From an uncultured Mucilaginibacter sp. (lineage in GTDB: Bacteria > Bacteroidota > Bacteroidia > Sphingobacteriales > Sphingobacteriaceae), in the NCBI GenBank assembly GCA_903885865.1, contig CAISKH010000509.1:1-8270 (forward strand): a DNA stretch of 8,270 nucleotides, read 5' to 3'. This document shows positions 5,367-8,270 of this stretch, one piece after another. The position numbers and the translations under genes are program-made. The notes beneath the pieces were generated by a model that had not been told where the DNA came from, did not search any database, and was given only the letters and a program-made list of their open reading frames with translations. Position 1 is the first letter of the stretch. Each line of letters opens with the position of its first letter.

Positions 5367-5558
5367 TTGGTATTCAACTTTGTATAATGTTGTCACACGC
5401 GACACGCGTGCGCTAGCGGAAGAATAATTCTGTTAGCAAGCCGTCGGCAGAAAAGCTTCGGATGAAATCAGGTAAAACAATGGTGGCTACGAGCGCGGGA
5501 AAGGGCATAGTAAATTTTGCCCAAGCGCTGGCCTGTGCGAAATAAGGGGCAAAAGATT

Positions 5559-5578
5559 ATCCCGATAGCTATCGGGAT
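5559..5578. repeat. Perfect 20-bp palindrome
   Basis: ATCCCGATAGCTATCGGGAT reads identically on both strands. It lies 49 bp past the stop of the PIN gene and 12 bp from a near-identical palindrome. The form CCCGATAGC.ATCGGG is, to my recollection, frequent in Sphingobacteria genomes; that is not verified here. Confidence 0.85.
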
Positions 5579-5590
5579 GGTTTTCCCTGA

Positions 5591-5608
5591 TCCCGATGGC
5601 CATCGGGA
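5591..5608. repeat. Perfect 18-bp palindrome, variant of its neighbour
   Basis: TCCCGATGGCCATCGGGA is a perfect palindrome that differs from the 5559-5578 palindrome core only by a paired A-to-G and T-to-C change, which preserves the symmetry. It starts 19 bp past the PIN gene stop. It might act as a transcription barrier or RNA 3' stabiliser, though it has no T-tract. Confidence 0.85.
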
Positions 5609-5626
5609 GGCCATGTGCGGCAATAA

Positions 5627-6040
5627 TCAGGAGCCTGATCTAAGCATTTCTAAAAAACGGTCTATACCAATTGTTGTAAGAGCAGGGAAAGGGATATTTT
5701 TTAACGCGTCGAAATGCCGGTCTTCGGTAACAATATAGTCAGCCTGTCCGGCAATGGCACAATCGCAATATTTGTTATCATCAGGATCGGCGGTTATCAA
5801 CTGCCAGTGATAATGCGGGTTTATATAGCTTACGTTAGGCAATTCATTAAGCAATGTAATAAATGAGTGCGCGGCAGCAACACTGTATTTTTGCTGTAAT
5901 ACCTCTTCATATTCCAATAAAATATCAGCGGTAATCGCCAGATTGATTTTGCCTTTAACTAACGATTGGTAAATAAAATGGTACGGAGAAGCGGAGGTAA
6001 GGCACATAACAAAAATATTGCAGTCTATTACAATAGTCAT
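5627..6040 (-). CDS. PIN-domain nuclease, predicted toxin of a VapBC-like pair
   Basis: This 137-residue single PIN domain resembles the COG1569-type 'toxin component, PIN family'. Family members are Mg-dependent ribonucleases that cleave RNA when not held by their antitoxin. Expected acidic residues are present: D6 in VIDCN, E43 or E45 in LLEYEE, the D85-D88 group in ADPDDNKYCD together with D93, and D107 in VTEDRHF. The fold runs to the end (TTIGIDRFLEML), so it looks complete and catalytically competent. It starts 3 bp after the stop of a 70-residue gene, the usual antitoxin-toxin order. An RNA-processing or non-toxic role cannot be excluded. Its 3' side carries two strong palindromes. Confidence 0.85.
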   Translation of the reverse strand: MTIVIDCNIFVMCLTSASPYHFIYQSLVKGKINLAITADILLEYEEVLQQKYSVAAAHSFITLLNELPNVSYINPHYHWQLITADPDDNKYCDCAIAGQADYIVTEDRHFDALKNIPFPALTTIGIDRFLEMLRSGS

Positions 6041-6043
6041 TTG

Positions 6044-6256
6044 CTAAGCTGTTTTCCGGAAATGTTCCTGTTTCCATTTTTCGAAAATGGCGGTGGTATA
6101 GCCTTTTTCATGAAAAGCTTTATCGGCTTCATAGGTTACTTTATCGGCAAGGTACGCGATAAGCAATGACCTTATCTCCTGAAGCTCTTCTTCAGGCTGG
6201 TCATTCCTGAATAATTTCAGGATCTCTAATTGAACATTATTGAGTGCAACCGGCAT
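6044..6256 (-). CDS. Predicted antitoxin partner of the PIN protein
   Basis: This 70-residue, highly charged, probably all-helical protein starts ALNNVQLEILKLF and contains EEELQEIRSLLIAYLADKV and a later ADKAFHEKGYT...EKWKQEHFRKT region. It resembles short proteins found before PIN genes in Bacteroidota and cyanobacteria. From memory these share a core like LN..Q...L.LF and a C-terminal EKG...EHxR part. No DNA-binding domain such as AbrB or ribbon-helix-helix is obvious, so autoregulation is uncertain. It comes first in the cassette, 3 bp from the PIN gene, and an upstream TATCTTTG gives it a promoter of its own. Antitoxin function is inferred from order, size and partner. Confidence 0.75.
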   Translation of the reverse strand: MPVALNNVQLEILKLFRNDQPEEELQEIRSLLIAYLADKVTYEADKAFHEKGYTTAIFEKWKQEHFRKTA

Positions 6257-6275
6257 ATTATGTGTTGTTTTTTAT

Positions 6276-6283
6276 CAAAGATA
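6276..6283 (-). promoter_or_regulatory. -7 box of the antitoxin-PIN cassette
   Basis: On the minus strand TATCTTTG is an exact match to TAnnTTTG and lies 19 nt before the antitoxin ATG, predicting a short 5' UTR. No clear TTTG is present at the expected -33 distance, so the promoter may be weak or activator dependent. Confidence 0.5.
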
Positions 6284-6329
6284 AATAAAACTGTTTAAAG
6301 TTAAGTATATAGAGATTAGGGGTTGGATG

Positions 6330-6357
6330 ACCATTTTCGTGATGTCAAGAAAATGGT
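6330..6357. repeat. 9-bp inverted repeat upstream of the antitoxin-PIN cassette
   Basis: ACCATTTTC (6330-6338) and GAAAATGGT (6349-6357) are perfect complements with a 10-nt loop, about 47 bp upstream of the TATCTTTG box. There is no T-tract on either strand. It may be an operator-type site or part of a dispersed intergenic element spanning 6325-6447. Confidence 0.6.
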
Positions 6358-6411
6358 AGCGTTGACTAAAGGCGTATGAGACCCACTCACGTGTAACAGC
6401 ACGCATTCAAG

Positions 6412-6445
6412 CCCTCCCCGCCAATAGGCGGAAGCGTTGGGAGGG
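6412..6445 (-). repeat. GC-rich stem after anmK
   Basis: CCCTCC (6412-6417) pairs with GGAGGG (6440-6445), and CCGCC (6418-6422) pairs with GGCGG (6427-6431) around an AATA loop. This gives 11 bp interrupted by an 8-nt bulge. It ends 2 bp before the anmK stop and could terminate or protect its transcript. No T-tract follows, so it is not a standard intrinsic terminator. Confidence 0.5.
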
Positions 6446-6447
6446 GC

Positions 6448-7638
6448 CTACCCCGCAAAGCTAAACTTCCCCATCAACACCGAAGGGTTGCTGCCAATAG
6501 TTAAGGGACTGCCCGCCAAGGCCTCGTTACCCAACAGGGCAAACAATATAGCCTCCTTAGCATCCGGGTTTATGCCGAGGGCGGCGGTATCGGCAATGGT
6601 GGTGCGGTACAGGCGCTTCTCGAGATAGCTCATAACAAACGGGTTCTTGGCCCCGCCGCCGCTTACAAACATCCTGGCCCCCTTGGGCAAATGCGCCCTG
6701 GTGAAGTCGGCTATAGCCTTGGCGGTGAATGCGCTCAGGGTGGTTATCACATCCTTAGGGTCGATATGGCTGGTACCTGATCGTTCCTGGGCCTTCCGCA
6801 CATACTCCTCGTTAAACAGCTCAGGGCCGGTAGTCTTCGGCGGGGCCTCCCTAAAAAACGGGTGACGTAACAGCGAGGCAAGCAAGGCCTCGTTAACCGT
6901 CCCCGAAAACGCAATCGCCGAGTCCTCGTCAAACGCCCGGTTAAAGTAGGCACGGCAAAAGGTATCTATCAGCGTGTTACCCGGGCCGATATCAGAGCAT
7001 AGCACCTTGTCCATATCGCCATCCGCAGGTAAGTACGTGAGGTTAGATATGCCGCCTATGTTCACCAGTATGCGGTCCTCACCGGCTTTGCTGCCCAGCA
7101 ATACATCGCCATATAAGGCCAGGGGGGCGCCCTCGCCGCCCGCCGCCATTTGCTTCTGGCGGAAGTCGCTAATGGTTAAAATGCCCGTCTTTACCGCTAA
7201 GTGGTCGCCATCCCCAATTTGCAGGGAAGCGTTTGGGTACATGGGCTGCTTGTGCAGGCGTTTCGGCGCATGGTAAATGGTTTGCCCATGACTGGCTATA
7301 AAATCAACCGCTTCGGGCTTTACCTGCCAGCTTTCGAGCGCCTGCAATACCAGTTCGGCATGGTAGGTGCCTATAAAATCGTTCAGCAAACAAACCTTCT
7401 CCAGGTCGACCTGCCTGCGCGAAAATATGGAGCGTACGTCGCTTTTAAAGAAATCGGGGTAGGGGATGGTTATAAACTGTAGCAACTTACATTGCGTTTG
7501 CAGTCCCGCGCCGGTAAAGCTGCATAAAGCGATATCCAACCCATCCAACGAAGTTCCCGACATGAGGCCAATACCTATCCTGGCCGGTTTTTGGGCGATA
7601 TCAAAAAGATGCTGTAAGTTTTTGTTCAATGCTGCCAC
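6448..7638 (-). CDS. anmK: Anhydro-N-acetylmuramic acid kinase
   Basis: This 396-residue ASKHA-fold kinase hydrolyses and phosphorylates 1,6-anhydro-MurNAc to MurNAc-6-phosphate in cytoplasmic cell-wall recycling. Family motifs appear in order: GLMSGTSLDGLD (24-35), ASHGQTIYH (115-123), QIGDGDHLA (140-148), DFRQKQMAAGGEGAPL (158-173), VNIGGISNLTYLP (192-204), DIGPGN (216-221, with D216 the likely catalytic base), TTGPELFN (269-276), FVSGGGAKNP (324-333) and KEAILFALL (361-369). All are intact. The start is a GTG at 7636-7638, directly preceded by an in-frame TAG. A TTG three codons later would give the N-terminus NKNLQHLF and is an alternative. The gene stands alone, without murQ or nag genes in view. 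Confidence 0.96.
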   Translation of the reverse strand: MAALNKNLQHLFDIAQKPARIGIGLMSGTSLDGLDIALCSFTGAGLQTQCKLLQFITIPYPDFFKSDVRSIFSRRQVDLEKVCLLNDFIGTYHAELVLQALESWQVKPEAVDFIASHGQTIYHAPKRLHKQPMYPNASLQIGDGDHLAVKTGILTISDFRQKQMAAGGEGAPLALYGDVLLGSKAGEDRILVNIGGISNLTYLPADGDMDKVLCSDIGPGNTLIDTFCRAYFNRAFDEDSAIAFSGTVNEALLASLLRHPFFREAPPKTTGPELFNEEYVRKAQERSGTSHIDPKDVITTLSAFTAKAIADFTRAHLPKGARMFVSGGGAKNPFVMSYLEKRLYRTTIADTAALGINPDAKEAILFALLGNEALAGSPLTIGSNPSVLMGKFSFAG

Positions 7639-7682
7639 GCCCTAAGTTAATAAATTGTAAAGGGATGCGCAAAAAATAAGTG

Positions 7683-7715
7683 TTGCTATTTTTTGTTGCA
7701 GGTTTCTTACTTTAG
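7683..7715 (+). promoter_or_regulatory. Possible promoter of the dienelactone hydrolase gene
   Basis: TACTTTAG (7708-7715) differs by one base from TAnnTTTG, with TTG at 7683-7685, 22 nt upstream (slightly long). It lies 58 bp before the ATG in the 135-bp divergent gap with anmK. I found no convincing box for anmK on the other strand. Confidence 0.3.
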
Positions 7716-7773
7716 TACAGTATTAATAAAACCCACCAAAGGCCTAAATTGTTACAACACTAAATCTTTAACT

Positions 7774-8270
7774 ATGGACCAGATAAAAAAGGAAGACATC
7801 AAACAGGAAGTGTTTGACCTGTATGATGATTACGCCCACAACCGGCTCGACCGGCGCGGCTTTGTACAAAAGCTATCTCTGTACGCGGTTGGCGGGTTAA
7901 CCGTATCCGCATTAATGAGTTTCCTGATGCCCGATTATAAAGGAAACATTCAGATAAAGGCAGACGACCCACGGTTGAAATCAGGATACATTACTTATTC
8001 GTCACCAAAAGGCGGCGGCAATATTAAGGCATTGCTATCAGAACCCATAGATGCCAAAAAGAAACTGGGGGGCATCATAGTAGTTCATGAAAACCGGGGA
8101 TTAAACCCTTATATTGAAGATGTGGCAAGGAGGGCTGCCCTGGCCGGATTTATTACCCTTGCGCCAGATGCACTGACCCCTCTTGGCGGTTACCCCGGTA
8201 ATGACGACGCCGGGCGTGACATGCAAGCTAAACGCGACCCCAAAGAAATGGAGCAGGATTTTATAGATGC
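7774..8270 (+). CDS. Exported dienelactone hydrolase family protein, YghX-like (partial)
   Basis: This is an alpha/beta hydrolase of the dienelactone hydrolase family. The 165 complete codons in view include IIVVHENRGLNPYIEDVARR (101-120) and LAPDALTPLGGYPGNDD (129-145), closely matching my recollection of E. coli YghX. E106 in HENRGL corresponds to the family's active-site Glu. The nucleophile, Asp and His would lie beyond the window edge. The N-terminus has LDRRGFVQKL (25-34) followed by a hydrophobic stretch (36-52), a twin-arginine-type export or anchor signal. The substrate is unknown; YghX-like proteins are not proven lactonases. ATG at 7774 is the natural start. It is divergent from anmK with no evident functional link. 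Confidence 0.88.
   Translation, partial: MDQIKKEDIKQEVFDLYDDYAHNRLDRRGFVQKLSLYAVGGLTVSALMSFLMPDYKGNIQIKADDPRLKSGYITYSSPKGGGNIKALLSEPIDAKKKLGGIIVVHENRGLNPYIEDVARRAALAGFITLAPDALTPLGGYPGNDDAGRDMQAKRDPKEMEQDFID

Larger units (their letters stand above)
5127..5626. other. Long gene-free region rich in repeats
   Basis: I find no convincing gene in these 500 bases. The plus-strand open frame at 5517-5738 overlaps the PIN gene in antisense and is made partly of palindromes, so it looks spurious. The region holds the GTGAAC array, a stretch of GGGCGTTT/CCCC/GGGGCGGGC and GTGCGC...GCGCAC inverted motifs at 5315-5366, and two strong palindromes at 5559-5608. The stretch 5367-5550 shows no structure I can interpret. 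It could be decayed mobile DNA or a dispersed non-coding repeat. Confidence 0.5.

Noticed and set aside
5400..5480. Possible tRNA or attachment site
   Set aside because: No cloverleaf with a GGTTCGAATC-like arm could be drawn, and no integrase or direct repeat borders were found.
5517..5738. Plus-strand open frame of 73 codons across the palindromes
   Set aside because: It overlaps the PIN gene end in antisense, and its middle is translated from the two palindromes; no family resemblance.
6747..6953. Minus-strand frame rich in Arg/Leu inside anmK
   Set aside because: It is a shifted frame of a conserved kinase whose own frame holds every family motif.

Overview
The window looks like chromosomal DNA of a Bacteroidota, most likely a Sphingobacteriaceae-type genome (Mucilaginibacter or Pedobacter-like). 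That assignment is an inference from three things: protein flavour, several upstream regions matching the Bacteroidota promoter form TAnnTTTG, and a lack of clear Shine-Dalgarno sequences. No rRNA, tRNA, CRISPR array or intact insertion sequence is visible.

Positions 1-4550. A short open end of a plus-strand gene runs into hflX (minus strand, ribosome-associated GTPase). Upstream of hflX on the same strand lies a compact tryptophan block transcribed in the order trpE, trpG, trpC. It covers both anthranilate synthase subunits and indole-3-glycerol-phosphate synthase; trpD is not between trpG and trpC. In front of trpE is a complete attenuator: a 22-codon leader peptide with two consecutive Trp codons, a region that can pair with the terminator arm, and a strong intrinsic terminator. 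A TTTG / TAAATTTG promoter lies only 8 nt before the leader ATG. C-run/G-run repeats occur as three head-to-head pairs: beyond hflX, at the trpG/trpC junction and at the trpE/trpG junction. At the two trp junctions the repeats are translated, giving TrpG extra residues at both ends and TrpC extra residues at its start.

Positions 4551-6447. A small four-helix membrane protein (the 'cytochrome B'-like family of Bacteroidota) is followed by about 560 bases without a gene. This gap holds a 14-bp tandem repeat, a helically phased GTGAAC array closed by an 11-bp inverted repeat, and two near-identical perfect palindromes. Next is a two-gene cassette of a small antitoxin-like protein and a PIN-domain nuclease, with its own TATCTTTG box. 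A 190-base structured spacer follows.

Positions 6448-8270. anmK (anhydro-N-acetylmuramic acid kinase, GTG start) lies divergent from a plus-strand gene that runs off the window. That gene encodes an exported YghX-like dienelactone hydrolase with a twin-arginine motif.

The most interesting content is the tryptophan attenuator together with the paired, protein-coding palindromic repeats that bracket each gene junction of the trp block.
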